Assembly: GCA_964473285.1 (NCBI GenBank)
Contig: CAYYOI010000068.1
Coordinates: forward strand, 1 to 6,641
Direction: 5' to 3'
DNA: 6,641 nt
DNA from: JBNJGT01 sp964473285
GTDB lineage: Archaea > Nanobdellota > Nanobdellia > Woesearchaeales > JACJVW01
A program made the translations under genes and the position numbers. Below are positions 1 through 5,462 of the stretch, in pieces; the stretch's first letter is position 1, and every line of letters starts with the position of its first letter. The notes beneath the pieces were generated by a model. It was not told the origin of the DNA and ran no database searches. It saw nothing but the letters and a program-made list of their open reading frames with translations.

Positions 1-67
1 AAAATGGTTATGGCTAGCTAGAAATCGTATTATTGAAAGGATATCTACACACCCAAGAAAACAAAAC

Positions 68-77
68 CTTTAAATAA
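68..77 (+). promoter_or_regulatory. Archaeal TATA-box-like element for the sensor operon
   Basis: CTTTAAATAA matches the archaeal TATA consensus and is preceded by an A-rich, BRE-like run (about 57-67). A second AT-rich possibility, ATTTATATTC, follows directly at 77-86. The usual spacing would put transcription start near 95-105, giving a leader of roughly 50 nt before the ATG at 152. No transcript data are available, so the exact box is inferred. Confidence 0.5.
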
Positions 78-139
78 TTTATATTCTAGAATAAGCCTAA
101 CTCCAAGGTGATCCCTGCTGAACTGAGACTGTGGTATAA

Positions 140-144
140 GAGGT
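140..144 (+). promoter_or_regulatory. Ribosome binding site of the sensor gene
   Basis: GAGGT sits 7 nt before the ATG at 152 and pairs with the 16S anti-Shine-Dalgarno. It supports 152 as the true start of the sensor and shows that the N-terminal fragment is the authentic beginning of the gene. Confidence 0.7.
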
Positions 145-151
145 AAGAAAA

Positions 152-364
152 ATGAGAACCACAATACTTATGAAAATGCTTGTAGTGATGCTCATTGTAA
201 GCATCATCCCACTGGGCCTGTTGGGATATCTTGCACTTCAGGATGCACACGACATAGGAACGACTGCAGCAGATGATGCCCTGGAGCTTGGTCAGCAGAA
301 TCTGCAAGACACCAAAACAATGGGGTCTATGGCCGTAGAGGATAGCAACAGAGGCTTTGAGTGA
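152..364 (+). CDS. Sensor N-terminal fragment (first TM helix)
   Basis: This 70-residue frame is the 5' piece of the split sensor. It starts with Met-Arg-Thr-Thr, has a hydrophobic helix at about residues 7-30 (a signal-anchor or first TM), then a polar, Asp/Gln-rich helical stretch at 31-65 that would leave the membrane toward the extracellular domain. The last five residues (NRGFE) are out of frame with the family-like continuation and are probably an artefact of the frameshift. As a separate protein it would be a membrane peptide without any sensing domain; I consider it real coding sequence but not a complete gene. Confidence 0.6.
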   Translation: MRTTILMKMLVVMLIVSIIPLGLLGYLALQDAHDIGTTAADDALELGQQNLQDTKTMGSMAVEDSNRGFE

Positions 365-1256
365 TCTTGCAGCTCAGCAGATACGCTTGCGGGTCGAATC
401 CACAGCTAAGCAATTAGAGATTTATATCAGGGACAACCCTGAGATGACTGTTGAGGATTTACAGAATGACGCGTATTTTAGTGATCTGGCTGTGCAACCA
501 GTCGGTAAGACAGGATACACTGCCATTACAGATGTAGATTCCCTTTACTGTCGATTCCATGCATCTCCAGAAGTTGCTAATCTGGATCTTCATAAATTAA
601 GTGAGAAACTTCCAGGTTTCTGGAGTATCATGTCAAAGACTCAGGGAGGAGTCCCTGCAAAAGGATATTATGACTGGCAGGAAGATGATGGAACAATAAA
701 CCAAAAATACATGTATATTGCAATCGTAAATGCGACAACTGCAGATGGTGTCCAGTTCTCTGTTGCTGCAACCACGTATATAAATGAATTTACAAGTCCC
801 ATCAAGGAAACTGAACAGAAGATAAACAACGCGATCAATCAGACTGCGGCACTTATTCAGGGTGCTAATCAAGAGACCCGAGAGACGATTGCTCAAAGAA
901 CAGAAGGTATGAATACCCAGAACACGATATTCATTATCACTGGTTTGACGATACTCTTTGTTGTTCTGGTCTCATTCATGTTTGCCCGTGCTCTGACTCG
1001 ACCGATTACTAAACTCAAAGAAGTAGCAGAGAAAGTCTCCAACGGTGATTTCAACGTTCGCATGCCTGATGTCAAATCCCGTGATGTGATTCTTAATCTG
1101 ACCGCTGCAATGGAGTTGCTTGTAACAGGTTTCAATCATCTTAAATCTCAGGTAGCACTACTGACTGCACAACCTGCTGCAGGCCAGACTCAAAGGCCTC
1201 CTACACAGGGCCCGAAGGGGACTCAGATACCTAATCAAGGGGAGGGTCAAAAATGA
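357..1256 (+). CDS. Sensor C-terminal fragment (extracellular sensory domain, TM, HAMP)
   Basis: This 299-residue frame opens at a TTG with only a weak, too-close GAGG before it, so it is probably not an independent start. Residues 1-180 form the ligand-binding part, with a Cache-like run: PVGKTGY at 48-54, a conserved-looking Asp/Leu-rich stretch (NLDLHKLSEKLPGFW, 75-89), GYYDW at 103-107 and YMYIA at 118-122. Residues 190-211 are a TM helix, followed by the HAMP proline (RPI, 215-217) and HAMP helices to about 263. The tail (272-299) is Gln/Pro/Gly-rich and likely disordered. It lacks the upstream TM, so without the N-terminal piece it would have no export signal. The dCache-type assignment rests on motif memory rather than a profile search. 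Confidence 0.75.
   Translation: MSDLAAQQIRLRVESTAKQLEIYIRDNPEMTVEDLQNDAYFSDLAVQPVGKTGYTAITDVDSLYCRFHASPEVANLDLHKLSEKLPGFWSIMSKTQGGVPAKGYYDWQEDDGTINQKYMYIAIVNATTADGVQFSVAATTYINEFTSPIKETEQKINNAINQTAALIQGANQETRETIAQRTEGMNTQNTIFIITGLTILFVVLVSFMFARALTRPITKLKEVAEKVSNGDFNVRMPDVKSRDVILNLTAAMELLVTGFNHLKSQVALLTAQPAAGQTQRPPTQGPKGTQIPNQGEGQK
1239..1246 (+). promoter_or_regulatory. Strong ribosome binding site of the 55-aa gene
   Basis: GGGGAGGG contains GGAGG (1241-1245), 7 nt before the ATG at 1253. It lies inside the last codons of the sensor and is the main argument that the short downstream frame is translated. Confidence 0.7.
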
Positions 1257-1420
1257 GCAAGAAAGAGCAATGCAAGGCAATCATGGGGCGGCTCTTTGGA
1301 GAAGCTTCAGCAGCACAGGTTGACAATATGGCAGAAGAGAACTGTGTTGAGCAATGCAAGCGAAAGGTTACTGATTTCCTTGGTTCTTCCATTGCTGACA
1401 AGGAGTTTTCAGGGTTATGA
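1253..1420 (+). CDS. Small cysteine-containing protein coupled to the sensor (55 aa)
   Basis: The ATG overlaps the sensor stop as ATGA and follows a strong Shine-Dalgarno, so it is very likely translated by coupling to the sensor. The protein begins MSKKEQCKAI and has 55 residues with no TM or signal peptide, so it should be cytoplasmic. It is predicted mostly helical by eye: a first amphipathic helix around 4-16, an acidic middle (AEEN, 27-30), a second helix around 31-43 and an acidic C-terminus. Cysteines are at 7, 31 and 35; the last two form a C-x3-C pair on one helix face. I do not recognise a named family. Because the sensor has HAMP but no output domain, this protein is a reasonable candidate for its cytoplasmic partner, but that is inference from position only. 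Its stop overlaps the end of the opposite-strand gene by 6 nt. Confidence 0.75.
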   Translation: MSKKEQCKAIMGRLFGEASAAQVDNMAEENCVEQCKRKVTDFLGSSIADKEFSGL

Positions 1421-1936
1421 CTTGATGACTGATTCGGCCAGATTTGCCGTTTTTTCAAAATTTTTTTTCTCAGGGTTTTGTCGTGCGAATGCAACCAGCA
1501 TACACTCGTGCAGACACTTGCCTGCCATCTCAACAATATCTGTAGCTTGGCCTTTTTTTCTGAGCAGGTGAAGGGCTTCCTGGCTGGTCAGTTCACCTGT
1601 TCCAAAACAGTAAGCGATCCATTCACGGAGCACACGTGAGACCAGTGCATAGGCCTCCTTATGCGCTCCTGTATCAAAGAGGTCCCGTGCCCTTTGAAGG
1701 TCGGCCCGGGGGTCTGGACTTTTCACCATAGGCATCACAGGTTGGGCTATTTTTTTTGGCCACCAACGGTAAAGCCCGTAGCCCAGTATATTGAGTAATG
1801 CAAGCATACCTACTGTCTTCCAGAACGGGTCATTCTCATAACTGACATCATAATTTGATCCCCATGACACAAAAAGGCCTATCAGGAACACAAATAAGAT
1901 TGCATTTATAACTCCGATCACAAGTGCTTTTTTCAT
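1415..1936 (-). CDS. Two-TM membrane protein with cytoplasmic helical domain (BatD C-terminal-like)
   Basis: This 173-residue protein is the last gene of the minus operon; its ATG overlaps the stop of the secreted BatD-like gene by 4 nt (ATGA). Hydrophobic helices lie at about 4-24 and 39-57, with a short extracellular loop holding Tyr/Asp/Asn residues between them. A basic WWPKK segment follows (58-62), so the rest should be in the cytoplasm. Residues 78-172 form an all-helical domain: ARDLFDTGAHKEAYALVS (83-100), then LREWI, GELTSQEALHLLRKKG (114-129) and LHECMLVAFAR (142-152). This pattern resembles the cytoplasmic helical part of BatD and of DUF4381/DUF4129 proteins that occur beside MoxR and VWA genes, but the match is from memory. 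Its likely job is a membrane/cytoplasmic subunit of the Bat-type complex. No clear Shine-Dalgarno precedes it, so translation probably depends on coupling. Confidence 0.8.
   Translation of the reverse strand: MKKALVIGVINAILFVFLIGLFVSWGSNYDVSYENDPFWKTVGMLALLNILGYGLYRWWPKKIAQPVMPMVKSPDPRADLQRARDLFDTGAHKEAYALVSRVLREWIAYCFGTGELTSQEALHLLRKKGQATDIVEMAGKCLHECMLVAFARQNPEKKNFEKTANLAESVIKS
1450..1468 (+). terminator. T-tract terminator(s) for the + operon inside the opposite gene
   Basis: Two oligo-T runs on the + strand, T6 at 1450-1455 and T8 at 1461-1468, lie 30-48 nt past the stop of the 55-aa gene. Archaeal RNA polymerase terminates on T-rich tracts without needing a hairpin. They sit in the Lys/Phe codons near the 3' end of the minus-strand 173-aa gene. 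A further T7 occurs at 1553-1559. Confidence 0.5.
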
Positions 1937-3261
1937 TGTCGCTTAAACAGATAATCAAATCCTACAACCATTGTATGCAGGAAGGATTCCCACAAATTCT
2001 TCTCATCAGGCAAGGAATAATACACCCTCTTGGTCTCATTCCCCTTACTGAACTCAACAAAAGAGTTGCCCTGGTTGATTTTTCTTTGCTCATACCCTTT
2101 ATTCTCAAGCTTGTCAGAAAGTCTTTTATATTTTTTATCTTCCTCAAGCTGTTTTAGTATATACGCATCCTTGAATGTTGCATCAACGGTGAAATCCTTT
2201 GTTCTTGTAAGGTTACCTTCACCACTTATTGTCTTGGTATTTCCATGCATATCCTTGAATTCCTCGGTAAAAGAGTCTTCTTTTGCATCGAAAGACTGAG
2301 GTTTGAATCCCTCTGATTCCATCTCATGTTTTAGTTCCTGATAATTCTCATTTTTTGAAAGCTGCTCCTTCATCTTTTGCGAGTCTATAAGCTTTTCAAG
2401 AGTTCCATTTTTCATGCTTCCCCTGAGACTGGCCTCATGAGTCCCGTTATTCATCTTATACTCAAAATCACCGCTCTTATTCCCTCTAGGCTGCAATGAC
2501 TTGTTACTTACCTCATATCCTTGCATTTCTTTTAGCCTGTCCTGAAGCTTGGTATTATTATCAAGCGCCTCTTGAAGTGATCTCTCCTGTTCCTTTCTCC
2601 TTTCCATGCTTTTTTGCAAGGCTTCTTTAGTGCTACGGGTCTCCTGTGTCATTGATTGCTGGCTTTCCTGGAGCTTCTTATTGATCTCATCCTGTTGTTG
2701 GTATTGTTTTTGCATATCTTCATACTGTTTTTCCTGGCTCTCTCGTTGTTCCTGTCTCTCCTGCATTGCTTCTTCTTTGGACATCTGATCCTTCATCTCT
2801 TCTTGTTGCTGCTGCTGTTGCTTCTTCTCTTCCTCATTGCATAAATCTATGCGGGTCATTGATCCGGCAACCCTTCCTTCTCCTGTGATTGAGATTGTTG
2901 TATTATCAGAAACAGATTCTACTATACCAAGTTCAGGGTTCTTGAATGTTATAGTTGCGGTTCCAAGCTCAAACTCTCCTTCATACGGAGCAGTGAAATT
3001 TGTATTTATCCTGTTTTTCTTAAGATCAAGCTCTCCCCCTGTATTTGGAGGTACTGAGAATTGCAGGCACTCAATCACAAATCCCTCCTCTCCTATTATA
3101 TTCTCATCAGTAAGTGTCACAGTGATCTCTGAGTTGAACTTATTGTCTATCTCATATCTTACATTTATATCCTCACCAACCTCTGCAGGATTAACAACCT
3201 TTTCCATTGTAACCTGTGCAATTCCCAGCTGGCATATTAGTAAAAGTAAGATCCACCTCAT
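1933..3261 (-). CDS. Secreted BatD-like protein with Q/E-rich coiled coil and C-terminal repeats
   Basis: I choose the ATG at 3261 (442 aa): it follows AGGTGA (3266-3271) and begins a clean signal peptide (hydrophobic 4-14, likely cut after Ala15). A start 12 codons upstream would overlap the VWA gene and bury the signal. Residues 18-140 are a beta-sandwich like the first domain of BatD/oxygen-tolerance proteins (VNPAEVGEDINVRYEI at 23-38, then strands and an ITGEG turn at 125-129). Residues 143-247 are extremely Gln/Glu/Lys-rich with a Gln6 tract (148-153), a long coiled coil. Residues 238-416 hold three related helix-strand-strand units. Nine N-x-S/T sequons fall at 88, 120, 235, 253, 261, 272, 285, 350 and 408, fitting an exposed archaeal protein. 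No clear TM is present; the last 20 residues (LWESFLHTMVVGFDYLFK region) could be a membrane-associating helix. It is probably the extracytoplasmic subunit of the operon's complex, exact role unknown. Confidence 0.85.
   Translation of the reverse strand: MRWILLLLICQLGIAQVTMEKVVNPAEVGEDINVRYEIDNKFNSEITVTLTDENIIGEEGFVIECLQFSVPPNTGGELDLKKNRINTNFTAPYEGEFELGTATITFKNPELGIVESVSDNTTISITGEGRVAGSMTRIDLCNEEEKKQQQQQQEEMKDQMSKEEAMQERQEQRESQEKQYEDMQKQYQQQDEINKKLQESQQSMTQETRSTKEALQKSMERRKEQERSLQEALDNNTKLQDRLKEMQGYEVSNKSLQPRGNKSGDFEYKMNNGTHEASLRGSMKNGTLEKLIDSQKMKEQLSKNENYQELKHEMESEGFKPQSFDAKEDSFTEEFKDMHGNTKTISGEGNLTRTKDFTVDATFKDAYILKQLEEDKKYKRLSDKLENKGYEQRKINQGNSFVEFSKGNETKRVYYSLPDEKNLWESFLHTMVVGFDYLFKRQ
2014..2550 (-). 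repeat. Three tandem copies of a ~45-55 residue module in the BatD-like protein
   Basis: By eye, protein residues 238-283, 296-349 and 367-416 (numbered from the chosen start) share one pattern: a charged helix, Gly-Tyr or Gly-Phe (GY 248-249, GF 318-319, GY 389-390), a polar loop, a strand with F-x-x-F/Y (FEY 266-268, FTEEF 331-335, FVEF 401-404), a turn with N-G-T, G-N-T or G-N-E-T, then a second strand. Copies two and three are clearest (YQELKHEMESEGF against YKRLSDKLENKGY); copy one is more diverged. Nothing repeats at the nucleotide level, so the duplication is old. Confidence 0.6.
2803..2820 (-). repeat. CAA/CAG trinucleotide run encoding Gln6
   Basis: Six glutamine codons in a row (mixed CAA and CAG) begin the coiled-coil part of the BatD-like protein. 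The mix of codons argues for selection on glutamine rather than recent slippage, but such runs can vary in length between strains. Confidence 0.85.
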
Positions 3262-3265
3262 GATA

Positions 3266-3271
3266 TCACCT
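3266..3271 (-). promoter_or_regulatory. Ribosome binding site that fixes the start of the BatD-like gene
   Basis: AGGTGA, 4 nt before the ATG at 3261, overlaps the last codon and TGA stop of the VWA gene. Ribosomes ending the VWA gene would sit on it, and it favours 3261 over the in-frame ATG at 3297. Confidence 0.7.
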
Positions 3272-4201
3272 AAGGAGCATGAACCTCCCTGATTCAAGGT
3301 ATAGCATGATTCCCATGATTATTATCCCAAGGGCTATGAACCAATCCTTTATGCTTGTATCCTCTTTTTCACGTTCAATCTCTTCAGATATTCTTTCGTA
3401 AATATTATCTAATGTCTGTTCATCAACAGCCTTGAAATAGTCTCCTCCTGTAGAATGAGCAATCTCTTGCAAAAGTTCCTCATCAAGTTCAGCATATTGT
3501 GGCCTTCCGAAAAAATCCCTGCCAATGACTGTCTTCCCTTCAGAACCCATACCTACAGTAAAGACCTGGATGTTGTTCTCCTTGGCATATGCGATTGCCT
3601 CATCCGGTTGGATTACTCCTTCATTATTGACTCCATCGCTGAGAAGTATGACTACTTTCTTCTTGTTCGGGATAGAAGTTACCATGTCAATTGCAAGCCC
3701 TAAACCATCACCTATTGCTGTCCTCCCGTCATTTGCCGATATGCTTGACAATTTATCAAGTGCCCTTTCCTGAATGGATGTAAGATAAGCTGCAGTAGTT
3801 GCTCCACTGTGAAATATTACAATACCTACCTTATCTTTTGGCTTCAGCTCTTTTACTAGCTTTTTTGCAGAGATCTTTGCAGCCTCCATCCGGTTAGGAT
3901 CATAATCCTCTGCTTTCATCGATCCTGAAACATCAAGAGCAAGCACCAAATTGACCCCCTTTTTTGTCTGTTTTAGAGGGATGTGCGGGTCAGCAAGCGC
4001 AAAGAGCAGTGAAAGGACCAAAAGTCCCGCAAGGATTATCATGATATGCCTTCTCCATGATAGGCTCATCTTCTTTACTGCCTGGACATTGGAGAACTTA
4101 AGTGCTCTCTGATCCCTCCTTTGCATTGCTTGATAATACACATAAGCCATTATCGGCAAAGCCAAAAGTCCCCATAGATAGTGTGGATTGATGAATTCCA
4201 T
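3266..4201 (-). CDS. BatA-like von Willebrand factor A membrane protein
   Basis: The 311-residue protein has the BatA layout. An N-terminal hydrophobic helix (about 6-24, beginning with the typical NPHYLWGLLALP) is followed by a basic cytoplasmic stretch with a LKFSN segment, a second helix at 52-70, a VWA domain from about 83 to 275, and a third helix at 286-304. The metal-ion-dependent adhesion site is complete: DVSGSM (90-95), the Thr of GRTAIGDG (T161) and the Asp of LLSDG (D189), so it should bind a divalent metal and a protein partner. In Bat-type systems such proteins work with a MoxR ATPase and DUF58 protein at the membrane. The start codon shares one base with the DUF58 stop (TAATG) behind an excellent AGGAGG at 4207-4212. 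Length and motifs are normal for the family. The exact substrate of this system is not known from the sequence. Confidence 0.95.
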   Translation of the reverse strand: MEFINPHYLWGLLALPIMAYVYYQAMQRRDQRALKFSNVQAVKKMSLSWRRHIMIILAGLLVLSLLFALADPHIPLKQTKKGVNLVLALDVSGSMKAEDYDPNRMEAAKISAKKLVKELKPKDKVGIVIFHSGATTAAYLTSIQERALDKLSSISANDGRTAIGDGLGLAIDMVTSIPNKKKVVILLSDGVNNEGVIQPDEAIAYAKENNIQVFTVGMGSEGKTVIGRDFFGRPQYAELDEELLQEIAHSTGGDYFKAVDEQTLDNIYERISEEIEREKEDTSIKDWFIALGIIIMGIMLYLESGRFMLLR

Positions 4202-5049
4202 TATCGCCTCCTGAAAAACTTTCTGAGAGGTACCTCAAACCCTTCAGTTGTCATTGTGATAAGATCAACCTTGCTTTTTCGCATTGTCTTTTTTACCAGG
4301 TAATAATGCCTTCGGACATGCGCCTTGTATTCAGAGCGAAATTTTGGGTCACTCGTATCAATCATTACCCTTTCTCCGGTCTCATAATCCTCAATTTCTG
4401 CATAGCCCACATCAGGCATCTCAAGCTCATTTTTGTCCCGCATATGGATTGCTATAACATCATGCCTGTGCGCAAGCTGCCTCATATACCGCCCATAACC
4501 AGAATCAAAAAAGTCAGAGATTACAAAAACAATTGCACGTTTCTTTAGTATCCGTGAAAGATACATCAGGCCCTTTTTTATATTTGTTCCTTTGTTTTTT
4601 GGCTCATGCTCGATCATCTCTCTTATAAGCCTGAGTATATGCTTTCTGCCCTTTCGTGCAGGAACAAACTTCTCTATATCCTCACTGAACAGAAGTAGCC
4701 CGCAATTGTCATTGTTTCTCATTGCAGCAAACATTAGTGATGCCGCAAGATCAATGTTAGCATCATACTTGCTTCGATCGCTTCCGAAGAAAGAACTGCC
4801 AGAAACATCAAATATGATATAGACCGTAAGGTCCCGCTCTTCAATGAACTCCTTGATATACGGCTCATCCATTCTTGCGGTAACATTCCAGTCTATAGAC
4901 CTGACATCATCCCCAAAAGAGTATTCACGCACATCAGAGAACTCTATTCCTCTTCCCTTGAAAACCGAGTGATAAGAGCCTTGTAACAGACCTTCAACAA
5001 GATGTTTGGTCCGTAGTTCTACTTTTTTTACTCGTTTGAGGACATTCAT
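4201..5049 (-). CDS. DUF58 family protein (degenerate VWA fold)
   Basis: I place the start at 5049, an ATG overlapping the RlmH stop as ATGA, giving 282 aa; the longer in-frame start at 5151 would add 34 residues that read through the RlmH coding sequence and do not look like DUF58. The hallmark block lies at about 32-59 (GRGIEFSDVREYSFGDDVR followed by SIDWNVTAR), followed by a VWA-like domain with DVSGSS (81-86), a Thr at 155 and VISDFFD (176-182), so the MIDAS-like residues are kept. There is no signal peptide or TM, so it is cytoplasmic; a basic C-terminus (PLRKFFRRR) could touch membrane or partner. DUF58 proteins nearly always sit beside MoxR ATPases and VWA membrane proteins, as here, and are thought to be MoxR partners or adaptors. 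The final Arg codons double as the Shine-Dalgarno of the next gene. Confidence 0.95.
   Translation of the reverse strand: MNVLKRVKKVELRTKHLVEGLLQGSYHSVFKGRGIEFSDVREYSFGDDVRSIDWNVTARMDEPYIKEFIEERDLTVYIIFDVSGSSFFGSDRSKYDANIDLAASLMFAAMRNNDNCGLLLFSEDIEKFVPARKGRKHILRLIREMIEHEPKNKGTNIKKGLMYLSRILKKRAIVFVISDFFDSGYGRYMRQLAHRHDVIAIHMRDKNELEMPDVGYAEIEDYETGERVMIDTSDPKFRSEYKAHVRRHYYLVKKTMRKSKVDLITMTTEGFEVPLRKFFRRR
4207..4212 (-). promoter_or_regulatory. Ribosome binding site of the VWA gene within DUF58 codons
   Basis: AGGAGG, 5 nt before the ATG at 4201, is the strongest Shine-Dalgarno in the minus operon. It is formed by two of the terminal Arg codons of the DUF58 gene, so the protein tail and the translation signal constrain one another. 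Confidence 0.75.
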
Positions 5050-5462
5050 TTGTGATAAGGCAGATTCTTGTTTATTGCGAAAGCCCGGTAAAGCTGCTCC
5101 ATGAACAGCAACCGGACAAGTTGATGGGGAAACGTCATCTTTGATAGGCACACCTTATGGTCTGCCCTCTCAAGCAAGGACTCATGAAATCCATATGAAC
5201 CTCCTATGACAAATGTGGTCTTTTGGTCAAGCCCTTTGATGAATATAGCAAACTCCTCTGATATATATTCCTTTCCTGCTAAGTCCACAAGCACTACAGT
5301 CTCATCACTGATTAACTTAAGTGTCCTTTGCGCTTCTGTCTTTGGATCTCCCTCCTTGATCTCAACAACATCAAGCTTCATGAACCTTGAGATCCTTTTC
5401 TCATATTCTGAGAAACCCTCTTTAACATAATCATTTTTGAACTTTGTTACGACAAGTCTCAT
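5046..5462 (-). CDS. rlmH: Ribosomal RNA large subunit methyltransferase H
   Basis: The 138-residue protein is a SPOUT-class (alpha/beta-knot) methyltransferase. In bacteria RlmH uses S-adenosylmethionine to methylate N3 of pseudouridine 1915 in helix 69 of 23S rRNA on the assembled ribosome. Family marks are clear: the start MRLVVTKFKN, LVDLAGKEYISEEFA (58-72), the SAM-binding loop FVIGGSYG (84-91), LSKMTFPHQLVR (106-117), EQLYRA (122-127) and the C-terminal PYHK. It lacks nothing visible and is slightly shorter than E. coli RlmH (155 aa), similar to Gram-positive forms. The ATG overlaps the MoxR stop (ATGA) with GAGGT at 5466-5470 just upstream, and its stop overlaps the DUF58 start. The function has no obvious link to the MoxR/VWA genes around it. 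Whether the archaeal enzyme modifies the same pseudouridine is inferred from the family. Confidence 0.95.
   Translation of the reverse strand: MRLVVTKFKNDYVKEGFSEYEKRISRFMKLDVVEIKEGDPKTEAQRTLKLISDETVVLVDLAGKEYISEEFAIFIKGLDQKTTFVIGGSYGFHESLLERADHKVCLSKMTFPHQLVRLLFMEQLYRAFAINKNLPYHK

Larger units (their letters stand above)
1..151. other. Left flank: leader and promoter region, no secure gene
   Basis: This stretch lies upstream of the sensor gene. In the second + frame it is open from the window edge to a TAA at 71-73, giving about 23 codons that could be the tail of an upstream gene; I cannot recognise it, and a random open stretch of this length is common. The second half is AT-rich and holds a TATA-like element, followed by a leader with one sequence fully complementary to the 16S rRNA 3' tail (105-114) and the real ribosome binding site (140-144). 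Confidence 0.5.
152..1256 (+). pseudogene. Membrane sensor (TM - extracellular sensory domain - TM - HAMP), split by a +1 frameshift
   Basis: Two overlapping reading frames together make one sensor architecture. The first has the start, RBS and first membrane helix (residues 7-30); the second has the extracellular domain, second helix and HAMP. The second frame is closed by TAG at 336-338 and the first by TGA at 362-364, so the shift must lie between them. Dropping one A of the pair at 347-348 gives ...EDSTEALSDLAA..., a smooth helical continuation, and a protein of 367 aa. In that numbering the sensory domain spans about 70-250 (PVGKTGY at 116-122), TM2 258-279, HAMP about 280-331, and a Q/P/G-rich tail 340-367. 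There is no kinase, MCP or cyclase domain. It probably senses a small extracellular ligand and signals through HAMP to a separate partner. Sequencing error or a true recent mutation cannot be told apart here. Confidence 0.75.

Noticed and set aside
2..73. Open frame on the + strand entering from the left edge, ending at TAA 71-73
   Set aside because: Only about 23 codons are visible, with no recognisable motif; kept as a note in the left-flank entry rather than called as a gene.
357..362. Programmed +1 frameshifting at TTT-GAG-TGA in the sensor
   Set aside because: The site is not a known slippery motif, and the best protein join places the indel about 10 nt upstream at 347/348.
2606..3292. 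Several + strand frames rich in Leu/Ser/Phe opposite the BatD-like gene
   Set aside because: They are the complement of Gln/Glu/Lys-rich codons; no ribosome binding sites or domain features.
3262..3297. Start of the BatD-like gene at 3297
   Set aside because: The extra 12 residues precede a good signal peptide and overlap the VWA gene; AGGTGA sits right before the 3261 ATG.
5050..5151. N-terminal extension of the DUF58 gene to the ATG at 5151
   Set aside because: It reads out of frame through the RlmH coding sequence, does not resemble DUF58 N-termini, and the ATG at 5049 gives a standard ATGA junction.
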